A stretch of 64,000 nucleotides of DNA from CAZNGF01 sp964572855 (GTDB lineage: Bacteria > Bipolaricaulota > Bipolaricaulia > RBG-16-55-9 > JAJCYT01). The position numbers and the translations under genes are program-made. The first letter of the stretch is position 1; the number at the start of each line of letters is the position of its first letter. This document shows positions 26,018 through 34,129 of this stretch, one piece after another. The DNA is taken from NCBI GenBank assembly GCA_964572855.1, contig CAZNGF010000004.1, positions 1 through 64,000 of the forward strand. Reading direction: 5' to 3'. Below the pieces are notes generated by a model that did no database searches, was not told where the DNA came from, and saw nothing but the letters and a program-made list of their open reading frames with translations.

Positions 26018-26054
26018 CCGCCGAGGGGACGGGGGAAGGCTGTCCCCTCGGCGG
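26018..26054. other. intercistronic stem-loop
   Basis: Perfect 13-bp stem, arms CCGCCGAGGGGAC (26018-26030) and GTCCCCTCGGCGG (26042-26054), with an 11-base loop and no U-tract. It lies between the binding-protein gene and the first permease gene. Similar hairpins after periplasmic binding-protein genes protect the upstream mRNA and let the binding protein be made in excess. Confidence 0.7.
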
Positions 26055-26088
26055 ATGCGGCTAGCGCGTGAAGGTTCCAGCTTGCGGT

Positions 26089-27642
26089 TCATTCACCCAG
26101 GGAGGCCCTGGCCAGACTGCGCAGGTTCCCGCGCGCGTCGGCTTCGAACCCCTGCAACGCGGGGGTGCGGAACTGGTGGAATCCCTGGTACTGCAGCACG
26201 AAGTAGGGAACCTCGTCGGCGATGATGCGGGCGGCTTCGCGGTAGGCTTCGGTGCGCGCCTCCAAGGTGAGCGCGGTGCGGCCCGCCTCCAAGGCGGCGT
26301 CCACGTCGGGGTTGCTGTAGTTCCCCCAGTTGGAGGTGCCCTCCGAGTGGAGCTGGTTGAACATCGCGCGATCCGGGTCCACCAGGTTGAGCCAGCCGAT
26401 CAGCATGAGCTGGTAGTCGCCCGCCAGGATCTCGGTCAAGAGCGAGTTGAACGGCTGGATGTTGATCTCGACCTCGATCCCGCTCTGGCGGAACACGGTC
26501 TGGAGGAACTCCACGGTCTGTACGCGGTTGGGGTCCTCGACGTGGGTCTTGAACACGAACGAGAACTTCTCTCCATCTTTGTCAAGGATGCCGTCCCCAT
26601 CTGAGTCGGTCCAACCTTCCTGGGCCAACAGCGCCAGCGCGCCGTCCACGTCCTGCGTGGGCTGCCGGATGTCGGGCGTGAACGGGAAGTGGTTCGGCAG
26701 CAGGATCGAGCTGGCCGGGATGTCGATCCCTTCGTAGATCGACTCCACGATCACGTCTTGGGGCACCAGCATCGACACGGCCTTGCGCACGTTCGGGTTC
26801 TGGAACAGCTCGAATTCGGTCTGGAAGTTGAGGTACGTGTAGCCGAAGCCGGCCGTGACGGTCGCATCGAAGCGGTCGTCGTTGGCCAGCCGGTTGATGT
26901 CCTGCGGCGACAGCGGCGTCTGGATCAGGTCCAGGTCGCCGGCCTCCAATGCCTGGGCGCGCGACGTGTTGTCGGGCACGACCACGATTTCGAGGTTCTT
27001 GATGGCGGGCTCGCCGCCCCACCAGTCGGGGTTGGCCTCGAGCACGATCCGGCTGTTCTTGTCCCAGCGCACCAGGCGGAACGGGCCGCTGCCGACGGGG
27101 TCGTTGGCCAGGTCCCCGCCCGCCTCGACCACGTGCTGCGGGACGATGCCCTTGTCCATGAAGCTGAGCAGGGGCGCAAACGGCTGCGCGGTCAGGAAGC
27201 GCACCGTGAACTCGTCCACGGCCTCGACCGTGGTGATCGGCGTGTACAGACCGCGCTGCGGCGCGCCGAAGTCGGGGTCGAGGATGGCCTCGAAGGTGGC
27301 CACCACGTCGGCGCTGGTGACGGGCTCCCCGTCGTGGAAGACGGCATCGTCTCTCAGGTTGAAGATCCAGGTGGTCGGATCCGGCTGTTCCCACGACGTG
27401 GCCAGGCTGGGCGTGGGCACCAGCGTGCTCGGGTCCAGCTCGACGAGCCCGTCGAAGATGAGGTCGGTCACGCGGAAACCGGTGGTGTTCTGCGTCAAAC
27501 GCGGGTCGAGGTTGTCCGCGTCCACGTCCATGCCCACGCGCAACACGGGCTCGGACTGGGCTTGGGCCGTTCCGCTCCAGTTGCTCGTGGTCATGCCGAG
27601 CGCCAACACGGCGATCAACAACATGGCGAATGCTTTTTTCAT
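26089..27642 (-). CDS. ABC transporter substrate-binding protein, family 5
   Basis: About 517 residues. Signal peptide KKAFAMLLIAVLALGMTTS with cleavage near AQA; no lipobox is obvious. SBP_bac_5 landmarks: LDPRLTQNTTGFRVTDLIFDG, DDAVFHDGEPVTSADVVATF and the closing segment EAARIIADEVPYFVL. Start chosen at ATG 27642 with GAAAGGA upstream. First structural gene of the operon. Family members bind peptides, nickel, opines or glutathione, so substrate is open. Confidence 0.93.
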   Translation of the reverse strand: MKKAFAMLLIAVLALGMTTSNWSGTAQAQSEPVLRVGMDVDADNLDPRLTQNTTGFRVTDLIFDGLVELDPSTLVPTPSLATSWEQPDPTTWIFNLRDDAVFHDGEPVTSADVVATFEAILDPDFGAPQRGLYTPITTVEAVDEFTVRFLTAQPFAPLLSFMDKGIVPQHVVEAGGDLANDPVGSGPFRLVRWDKNSRIVLEANPDWWGGEPAIKNLEIVVVPDNTSRAQALEAGDLDLIQTPLSPQDINRLANDDRFDATVTAGFGYTYLNFQTEFELFQNPNVRKAVSMLVPQDVIVESIYEGIDIPASSILLPNHFPFTPDIRQPTQDVDGALALLAQEGWTDSDGDGILDKDGEKFSFVFKTHVEDPNRVQTVEFLQTVFRQSGIEVEINIQPFNSLLTEILAGDYQLMLIGWLNLVDPDRAMFNQLHSEGTSNWGNYSNPDVDAALEAGRTALTLEARTEAYREAARIIADEVPYFVLQYQGFHQFRTPALQGFEADARGNLRSLARASLGE

Positions 27643-27826
27643 GACAGTCCTTTCTCCCATCCAATTCCTGAGCGATGCGTCGCCAAACGCGACCCTCCAA
27701 CCACAACCAGGTGCTTGCCCGTGCGCAGCCCGGTTGGGGTACCACCACGGCCTACAAAGGGGAACACCACCTCCTTGATCTGTTTTCGCTGACCCGCGCA
27801 GCCGACGGCGTCGGCCGTTGGCGGGG

Positions 27827-28390
27827 TTACTGCTGACCCGAGTTCAGCCCGACGATCGGGGGACTCACCACGTACAAAATCAGCACGGGCGAATCGCCTT
27901 CGTTTCGTTCCGTGTGGGGGAGGTTGGAGGTGAAGTGGAAGCTCTCCCCCTCTTGCAGCTCGTATTCTTTGTCCTTGACCGTCAGGGACAATTTGCCCTT
28001 CAAGATGTAGCCGAACTCCTCGCCCGCGTGCGAAAACAGGCGCGGGCCTTCGTAGCCGGGGGGGTATTCGACCAGGAGCGGCTCGAGCGTGCGCTCCTTG
28101 AAGGGATTGCTAAGCAGGCCATAGCGCACGGCCGAGTCGTCGAACTCGATCCACTGGGCCTCGCCGGCGTGGACGATGCTGGAGACGTTGTCGGGCAGCG
28201 GGAAGAAGTGCTGGATCGGTTCGCCCAGCGCCTCGGCGATCACCTTGAGCGAGGCCAGCGAGATCGAGGTCTGGCCGCGCTCGGCCTGGGACAGAAAGCT
28301 CACCGACAGCCCCGTGTCCCGGCCCAGCTTCTCCAGGGACCACTTGCGCTGTTTGCGCAGCTTGCGGATGTACTTGCCGACGTCGTCCAT
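27827..28390 (-). CDS. XRE-family regulator with C-terminal cupin
   Basis: 187 residues from ATG 28390. Residues 5-60 are an XRE helix-turn-helix (IRKLRKQRKWSLEKLGRDTGLSVSFLSQAERG), residues 110-180 a cupin sensor domain (EEFGYILKGKLSLTVKDKEYEL, FHFTSNLPHTERN). Proteins of this architecture control amino-acid and polyamine catabolism (PuuR type). An upstream in-frame ATG at 28402 is excluded because the -10 box covers it. Leaderless or nearly so. Precedes the importer operon on the same strand by 184 nt and is divergent from an M24 peptidase. Confidence 0.9.
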   Translation of the reverse strand: MDDVGKYIRKLRKQRKWSLEKLGRDTGLSVSFLSQAERGQTSISLASLKVIAEALGEPIQHFFPLPDNVSSIVHAGEAQWIEFDDSAVRYGLLSNPFKERTLEPLLVEYPPGYEGPRLFSHAGEEFGYILKGKLSLTVKDKEYELQEGESFHFTSNLPHTERNEGDSPVLILYVVSPPIVGLNSGQQ

Positions 28391-28393
28391 AGT

Positions 28394-28429
28394 AAATTTC
28401 ACTATAGCTGAAATTTTTCAGTGAGTCAA
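28394..28429 (-). promoter_or_regulatory. promoter and palindromic operator of the XRE-cupin regulator
   Basis: On the minus strand TTGACT (28429-28424), 17-bp spacer and TATAGT (28406-28401). The spacer is filled by the palindrome CTGAAATTTTTCAG (28408-28421). A second, overlapping inverted repeat joins AAATTTCA (28394-28401) and TGAAATTT (28409-28416). A repressor bound here would block RNA polymerase directly, so autorepression is likely. The site lies just upstream of an extended -10 (TGCTATACT, to 28455) facing the divergent gene. Confidence 0.75.
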
Positions 28430-28516
28430 TATCTCGCTCACCGATCTGCTATACTGAGGCCCGCCGGGCTGCAAACGCACACGAATCCGGTGAGCCCCAA
28501 CGTCGAGGTGAACACG

Positions 28517-29638
28517 GTGAGCACACCCCCCCTTGAAGCATCGACCTTCGAGCGCCGCACGGGCGCGTGCCAGGAGCGGATGCGAACGCAGGGCGTCGAT
28601 CTGCTGATCTTGACGCCCGGCCCGAACATGCGTTACCTGACGGGCTTCGACGAAGCCCCGTCCGAACGGTTGCTGAGCCTACTCGTGCCCGCCGCGGGCG
28701 CGCCGACATTTCTTGTCCCGGCCATGTACGAAGACCACGTCAGGCGGGACGCGTGGGTGCGAGATATCCGCGCATGGCCGGACGGAGAGAACCCGATGCG
28801 CGTCCTGGCGCGTGTGGTGTCGGAGCTGGCGGCGCATCCGAAGCGCGTGGCCGTCGACGACCGTGCCTGGGCGCTCGTGCTCCTGCCGTTGCGCGAGGTG
28901 CTGGATGGGCGCATGGTCTTGGCGTCGACGTTGCTGTCCTCCATGCGGATGCGCAAGGACGCGGGCGAGCTGGCGCTGCTGCGGCGTGCGGCCGAGATCG
29001 CGGACCAGGCCTTCGAGTGGATCTGCGCGCAGCCGTTCGAGGGCCAAAGCGAGCGCGCGATCGCCGACATGCTGGAACGTCGCATGCAAGCGCTGGGCGG
29101 CGAGGGCCCGGCGTTCAGGACGCTGGTGGCCTCGGGCCCCAACGGCGCGCTGCCGCACCACAGCGCCGGCGGCCGGGTGATCGCGCGCGGCGACGCCGTG
29201 ATCCTGGACTTCGGCTGCCGGCTCGGGGGGTACCACTCCGACCTGACGCGCACCGTGGTCTGCGGCGAGCCCTCGGAGGAATGCAAGCGCGTCCACGAAC
29301 TGGTCAAGCGCGCCCAGGCGACGGGCACGGCCGCCTGCCGTCCGGGCGCGACGGCCGAGTCGGTCGACCGGGCGACGCGCGACGTAATCGCGCACGCGAG
29401 CTATGGAGAGCGTTTCATCCACCGCACGGGCCACGGCCTGGGCCTGGAGCCGCACGAGCCGCCCTACCTCGTCGCCGGCGACGCCACGCCGCTTGCGCCG
29501 GGCCTGACCTTCTCGGTCGAGCCGGGCGTGTATCTGCCGGGGAAGTTCGGCGTCCGCATCGAGGACATCGTGGCGGTCACCCCCGACGGCGTCGAGCCGC
29601 TCAACCGCTGCACGCACGAACTCCGGATCGTGGGTTGA
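28517..29638 (+). CDS. M24 metallopeptidase (Xaa-Pro dipeptidase type)
   Basis: 373 residues from GTG 28517, which has GAGG nine bases upstream; earlier in-frame codons are possible. Unlike the M24 protein at 18998, all metal ligands are present: Asp and Asp in ILDFGCRLGGYHSDLTRT, His in RTGHGLGLE, Glu in FSVEPGVY and Glu in GVRIEDIV. It should hydrolyse Xaa-Pro or related dipeptides in the cytosol. Divergent from the XRE-cupin gene and sharing its operator region, so probably co-regulated with the importer operon. Confidence 0.92.
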   Translation: MSTPPLEASTFERRTGACQERMRTQGVDLLILTPGPNMRYLTGFDEAPSERLLSLLVPAAGAPTFLVPAMYEDHVRRDAWVRDIRAWPDGENPMRVLARVVSELAAHPKRVAVDDRAWALVLLPLREVLDGRMVLASTLLSSMRMRKDAGELALLRRAAEIADQAFEWICAQPFEGQSERAIADMLERRMQALGGEGPAFRTLVASGPNGALPHHSAGGRVIARGDAVILDFGCRLGGYHSDLTRTVVCGEPSEECKRVHELVKRAQATGTAACRPGATAESVDRATRDVIAHASYGERFIHRTGHGLGLEPHEPPYLVAGDATPLAPGLTFSVEPGVYLPGKFGVRIEDIVAVTPDGVEPLNRCTHELRIVG

Positions 29639-29645
29639 GCGCGCG

Positions 29646-30260
29646 TTACGGCTTCTGCGGTTCCCAAAGGTTTTGCAGTTTGGAACGCATGGACCGCGGC
29701 AAGAGGTCCCGAGGAAAGACGAACTCAGCAAAGATGATGCTGGCGACGATCCAGGTCGAGAACCCCTCTATCAGCGTGAACCATGGGGCGTGGCTTGTCG
29801 AGGCCGCGACGGGGGTTTCAAGCAGCAAGTTGACGTGGTAGAGGCCGACGAAAGCGGCGAAGTAGTGTCGGTATTCCCCCGCACGCACAAAACGCAAGAG
29901 CTGAACCACGATGATGAGCAGAAGCACTGCCAAAAGCGCCTTGATCCAATCCGGTCGCCGCATGACGTGATCCCACTGGTGTAGGACAAGGGCGGTGGGG
30001 ATCGGCAAGTAGAACACGTACAACCTGCGAAACGCGCGGGGCGGCTTCTGCCACTTCCACACGCTCCAGCGGGTGAACGCGGTCAAAAAGAAGGCTGCCG
30101 CATAGAGGGGCAGAAGCCCAGACAAACCTTGAGGAAACGCCGACGAAATCCAGAGGAGCAGGAGCCCGAGCAAAAACCACGGCAGGGCGAACGTCCAGCG
30201 CCAACGCTCGGGGACGAGCGGTTTTCCCTGCACGAGGTTTTCCCAGAATTGATCGGACAT
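29646..30260 (-). CDS. hypothetical multi-pass membrane protein
   Basis: Not recognised. About 204 residues from ATG 30260. Six hydrophobic segments alternate with aromatic-rich basic loops (RRPDWIK, KWQKPPRAFRR), starting with FALPWFLLGLLLLWISS. Convergent with the M24 gene, 7 nt apart. GC is lower than in the surrounding genes. No catalytic motif was found. Confidence 0.7.
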   Translation of the reverse strand: MSDQFWENLVQGKPLVPERWRWTFALPWFLLGLLLLWISSAFPQGLSGLLPLYAAAFFLTAFTRWSVWKWQKPPRAFRRLYVFYLPIPTALVLHQWDHVMRRPDWIKALLAVLLLIIVVQLLRFVRAGEYRHYFAAFVGLYHVNLLLETPVAASTSHAPWFTLIEGFSTWIVASIIFAEFVFPRDLLPRSMRSKLQNLWEPQKP

Positions 30261-30439
30261 GTCAGCGCCCCCCATCGGTGTGGGTAAACGAATTCCTCCC
30301 TTGCAGTATTCTCTATCGTGTGTCAGTCAAGTGCAAGAGGAAGTTCCACCTGGGGGCATGGCGCGCCCATTCTTTAGGCGCGTACCGGAACACCTCCGCA
30401 GCGGGTCGCCGAAGGCCGCCGCGATGCGGGGGAAAGGAA

Positions 30440-30463
30440 CCCCCCGGCCGCGCGGCCGGGGGG
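30440..30463. terminator. GC-only hairpin after the small heat-shock gene
   Basis: Perfect 24-bp palindrome starting CCCCCCGGCCGC, 15 bases past the hsp20 stop. Only a weak pyrimidine run follows on the minus strand, so it may be a terminator or simply an mRNA 3' stabiliser. Confidence 0.5.
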
Positions 30464-30478
30464 TCGTGGTTGCGTCGA

Positions 30479-30946
30479 TTAGCTGACCTGGATGTCGATG
30501 GCCTGCGGTTTGACGTGCTCCTTGAGCGGGAGGCTGACCCGCAGGATGCCGTTTTCGAACTTGGCCTTGATCTTCTTGGAATCGGGCTCGACGTGGCCCT
30601 CCGGCAGGCGGAAGGCCCGCTGGAACTGGCCGTAGCGCCGGCCCATGGACAGGTACTGGTTCTCGTCCACCTGCTCGTTGCGCTTGATCTCGCCGCTCAC
30701 GATCAGGTGGTTGTCCTCCAGGCGCACCTTGATCTCGTCGCGGGTCACGCCCGGCATCTCGACCTCGTAGACCAGGTTGTCGCCGTCCTCGTAGACGTCG
30801 ACGCCGCTGTAGGGCGTGAGCGTGCGGAACGGCGTCGCGCTCAGGCGGTCCAGGTCGCCGAACAGCTCGTCGAACCAGCTGTCGAACACGTTGCGGCGGT
30901 TGGCGGGGGCCGCGTTGGGGTTGCGTCTCAGGGTCAACATGGTCAT
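30479..30946 (-). CDS. small heat-shock protein (Hsp20/alpha-crystallin)
   Basis: 155 residues. Central alpha-crystallin domain: VDVYEDGDNLVYEVEMPGVTR, then VSGEIKR, then the YGQFQRAFRLPEGHVE segment and the C-terminal KFENGILRVSLPL strand containing the G-I-L-R motif; the tail ends in an I-x-V-type element (IDIQVS). ATP-independent holdase that keeps unfolding proteins soluble. Start at ATG 30946 with AAGGAGG upstream. A CIRCE-like inverted repeat lies just upstream. Confidence 0.95.
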   Translation of the reverse strand: MTMLTLRRNPNAAPANRRNVFDSWFDELFGDLDRLSATPFRTLTPYSGVDVYEDGDNLVYEVEMPGVTRDEIKVRLEDNHLIVSGEIKRNEQVDENQYLSMGRRYGQFQRAFRLPEGHVEPDSKKIKAKFENGILRVSLPLKEHVKPQAIDIQVS

Positions 30947-30972
30947 GATCCCTCCTTGGTTTGGATCCATTT

Positions 30973-30999
30973 CTAGCAGAGTATTGTTTAGACTGCTAA
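30973..30999. promoter_or_regulatory. CIRCE-like heat-shock operator
   Basis: CTAGCAGAG, nine-base spacer, GACTGCTAA. The HrcA operator CIRCE is TTAGCACTC-N9-GAGTGCTAA; this site has the same spacing and TAGCA/TGCTA cores but diverges at the inner bases. It lies 27-53 bases before the hsp20 start codon, the right place for repression by an HrcA-like protein. Confidence 0.6.
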
Positions 31000-31182
31000 G
31001 CTACCCACACTATACCGCGGGCGGCCGGGGTTGTCAAGGGGGTGCGGGGCGATTCCCGAAAGCGGTGATCCTGGCCTTTGGATACGGGAATGCGCCGTCA
31101 AGGCGGTGTGGGAGTTAGCAAAGAGATAGTGGAAATGCTAGTTTTTCAGGTCCGTGCTTTGGAGGCTCGTCTGTAGGCGAAC

Positions 31183-31210
31183 GTAGGGGCGCAGCATGCT
31201 GTGCCCCTAC
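31183..31210. repeat. GTAGGGGC palindrome
   Basis: 28-bp near-perfect palindrome (GTAGGGGCGCAGCA...GCCCCTAC) 30 bases after the PPDK stop. Member of the dispersed family; may serve as its 3' hairpin. Confidence 0.8.
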
Positions 31211-31239
31211 GAGACGACGAGACGGGATTCGGTCCCGAC

Positions 31240-33903
31240 TTAGACGTCGTGTACCCCGCCCTCGAGCGCGGCCTGGGCGGCGGCCAGGCGGGCGACGGGG
31301 ACGCGGAAGGGCGAGCAACTCACGTAGTCGAGTCCGAGCTGGTGGCAGAGGTGGATCGAGGCCGGGTCGCCGCCGTGCTCGCCGCAGATGCCCAGCTCGA
31401 TGTCGGGGCGCGTCTTGCGCCCGCGCTCGACCGCGATGCGCATCAAATCACCCACGCCGCGGGCGTCCAGCGAGCGGAACGGGTCGGCGAACACGCCCGT
31501 TTGCTCGTAGTAGCGCAAAAACTTCTCCTCGGCGTCGTCGCGGCTGATGCCGTAGGTCGTCTGGGTGAGGTCGTTGGTCCCGAAGGAGAAGAACTCGGCC
31601 CGCTCGGCCAGCTCGTCGGCCACCAGGCAGGCGCGCGGCAGCTCGATCATCGTGCCCCACAGGTACTTGACCCGGCCGCCGCAGTCGTCCATGACCTCGT
31701 CGGCCACGGCCTCGAGCCGGTCGCACACCCGGTTCAGCTCGCCGGCGTCCGACACGAGCGGGATCATGATCTCGGGCCGGGGGTCGAGGCCCTCCTGGCT
31801 CAACTCGCAGGCCGCGGTCATGAGCGCGCGCACCTGCATCTCGACGATCTCGGGGTAGCGCAGCCCCAGCCGCACGCCGCGCAGGCCCAGCATCGGGTTG
31901 GCCTCGCGCAGTTCGCCCACGGTCTCGAGCATCGTCTCCTTCTCGGCCAGCACCTCCGGGTCGTCGCCCTTGGCCCGCAGCTCGGCCACCTCGGCCAGCA
32001 GGTCCTCGTAGCGCGGCAGAAACTCGTGCAGCGGCGGGTCGATGAGCCGCACGATCACGGGCAGGCCGCTCATCTCGCGCAATAACCCCTTGAAGTCCTC
32101 CTTCTGGAACGGGAGCAGCTGGTCGAGCGCGGCTTTGCGCTCCTCGGTCGAGCGCGACAGGATCATTTTCTGCACGATCGGCAGGCGTTCGGACTCGAAG
32201 AACATGTGCTCGGTGCGGCAGAGCCCGATGCCCTCGGCGCCGAAGGCGTGGGCCCGCCGGGCGTCGCGCGGGTAGTCCGCGTTGGCCCGCACGCCCAGCG
32301 TGCGGAACTCGTCCGCCCACTCCAACAGGCGCGCGAACTCGGCCTCGTCCTCCAGCTTCGGCGTCTGGGTGGGCAGCCCGCCCAGGTAGACCCGGCCCGT
32401 GGTCCCGTCCAGCGAGATGACGTCGCCCTCGCCCACGGTCTGCCCGTCGGCCGTGAAGCGCTTGGCCTTGAGGTCGATGTGCAGGTCCTCGCAGCCCACC
32501 ACGGCCGGGATCCCCAGGCCGCGCGAGACCACGGCCGCGTGCGAGGTCATGCCGCCGCGCTGGGTCAGGATGCCCTGCGACTGCAGGAAGCCGTGCACGT
32601 CGTCGGGCGTGGTCTCGGGGCGCACCAGGATGACGGCCTCGCCGGCCTTGCCGCGCGCCTCGGCGGTGTCGGCGTCGAAGACGGCCTGGCCCACGGCCGC
32701 GCCGGGCGAGGCGTTCAGGCCCTCGGCCAGCAGCTCGGCTCCGGAGAGCGCCTCGGAATCAAAGCGCGGGTGTAGCAGCCGTTCGACCTGTTGGGGATCG
32801 ACCTGGAGCACGGCCTCCTCGCGCGTGATGAGCCCCTCGTCGGCCATCTCGACCGCGACCTTCATGGCCGCCTTGCTGGTGCGCTTGCCCTTGCGGGTCT
32901 GCAGCATCCAGAGCGTGCCGTGTTGGATCGTGAACTCGACGTCCTGCATGTCGTGGTAGTGGTCCTCGAGCTTGGCGGCGATCTCGAGCAACTGGTCGTA
33001 GGCTTCCGGAAAATCCTCTCTCAGCTTCTGGATCGGCTGGGGCGTGCGGCTGCCCGAGACCACGTCCTCGCCCTGGGCGTTGACCAGGTACTCGCCGTAA
33101 AAGACCTTTTCGCCCGTGGCCGGGTTGCGCGTGAAGGCCACGCCGCTGGCCGATTTCTCCCCCAGGTTGCCAAACACCATGGCCTGGACGTTGACCCCGG
33201 TGCCCAGGTCGTGCGGGATGCCGTGGTGGACGCGGTAGTCGGTGGCGCGTTTGGTGTTCCAGGACTTGAACACGGCCTCGATCGAGCGCCGCAGTTGCTC
33301 CTCCGGGTCCTGGGGGAACGCCTCGCCCGCTTCCCGTGCGACGATGGCCTTGAACGTCTCGACCACGCCCTTGAGCGCCTCGGCCGAGAGCTCGGCGTCC
33401 GAGCCGACGCCCTCGCGCGCGCGCGCCGCCGAGAGCGCCTCCTCGAAGCGCTCTCCCTCCACGCCCAGCACGACGTCGCCGAACATCTGGATCAGCCGGC
33501 GGTAGGCGTCGAAGGCGAAGTGCTCGTCGTCCGACTGGGCGATGAGGCCACGGACGGTCTCGTCGTTCAGGCCCAGGTCGAGCACGGTGTCCATCATGCC
33601 GGGCATCGACATGCGCGCGCCCGAGCGCACCGAGAGCAACAGCGGGTTCTCGACGTCGCCGAAGCGCTTGCCCAGCGCCTCCTCGACCCCGGCCAGCGCC
33701 GCGCGCGTCTGGTCCCAGAGCCCCTCGGGAAAGCCCTCGCCCCCCTCGTAGTAGGCGATGCACGCCTCGGTCGTGATCGTGAAGCCCGGCGGGACGGGCA
33801 GCCCGATGCGGGTCATCTCGGCCAGCCCCGCCCCCTTGCCGCCCAGCAGGTCGCGCTGGGCTTCCGAGCCCTGTTCGAACCGATACACCCACTGCTTGCT
33901 CAT
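31240..33903 (-). CDS. ppdK: pyruvate, phosphate dikinase
   Basis: Interconverts pyruvate + ATP + Pi with PEP + AMP + PPi. The 887 residues contain, in order, the ATP-grasp domain (LLGGKGAGLAEMTRIGLPVPPGFTI at 21-45, TRNPATGEK near 285), the swivelling phosphohistidine domain (GGMTSHAAVVSRG, His near residue 460) and the PEP/pyruvate barrel with the catalytic Cys in GICGEHGGD near 835. Start at ATG 33903 with AAGGAGG upstream. With glpX, rpiA and mdh this gives a gluconeogenic set, or a PPi-linked glycolytic step. Confidence 0.97.
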   Translation of the reverse strand: MSKQWVYRFEQGSEAQRDLLGGKGAGLAEMTRIGLPVPPGFTITTEACIAYYEGGEGFPEGLWDQTRAALAGVEEALGKRFGDVENPLLLSVRSGARMSMPGMMDTVLDLGLNDETVRGLIAQSDDEHFAFDAYRRLIQMFGDVVLGVEGERFEEALSAARAREGVGSDAELSAEALKGVVETFKAIVAREAGEAFPQDPEEQLRRSIEAVFKSWNTKRATDYRVHHGIPHDLGTGVNVQAMVFGNLGEKSASGVAFTRNPATGEKVFYGEYLVNAQGEDVVSGSRTPQPIQKLREDFPEAYDQLLEIAAKLEDHYHDMQDVEFTIQHGTLWMLQTRKGKRTSKAAMKVAVEMADEGLITREEAVLQVDPQQVERLLHPRFDSEALSGAELLAEGLNASPGAAVGQAVFDADTAEARGKAGEAVILVRPETTPDDVHGFLQSQGILTQRGGMTSHAAVVSRGLGIPAVVGCEDLHIDLKAKRFTADGQTVGEGDVISLDGTTGRVYLGGLPTQTPKLEDEAEFARLLEWADEFRTLGVRANADYPRDARRAHAFGAEGIGLCRTEHMFFESERLPIVQKMILSRSTEERKAALDQLLPFQKEDFKGLLREMSGLPVIVRLIDPPLHEFLPRYEDLLAEVAELRAKGDDPEVLAEKETMLETVGELREANPMLGLRGVRLGLRYPEIVEMQVRALMTAACELSQEGLDPRPEIMIPLVSDAGELNRVCDRLEAVADEVMDDCGGRVKYLWGTMIELPRACLVADELAERAEFFSFGTNDLTQTTYGISRDDAEEKFLRYYEQTGVFADPFRSLDARGVGDLMRIAVERGRKTRPDIELGICGEHGGDPASIHLCHQLGLDYVSCSPFRVPVARLAAAQAALEGGVHDV

Positions 33904-34129
33904 CCGTCCTCCTTGATCGATTGGACGTCGGGGGAGGCGCGCGCAGCCCGAGACCGCACCGTCGCCGACGGCGCGCTCGAGGCTGCGAGGGACATACGCC
34001 ACGCGCGGCTTTCCGTTTCGAATGCGAACCAAAGCCGTGCTCCCACGATACAGGCCGGGTGGGGGAAGGAAATGATGGAGGTCAACTTCGGGGTTGATCT
34101 GAATCAGGTGGCCCGGAGCGCGGGCGCGC

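Noticed and set aside
27643..27826. Riboswitch upstream of the binding-protein gene
   Set aside because: Only a weak hairpin is visible and no known aptamer core could be matched.
30479..31000. Canonical CIRCE element
   Set aside because: Spacing and outer bases agree but the inner bases differ from TTAGCACTC-N9-GAGTGCTAA, so it is reported only as CIRCE-like.
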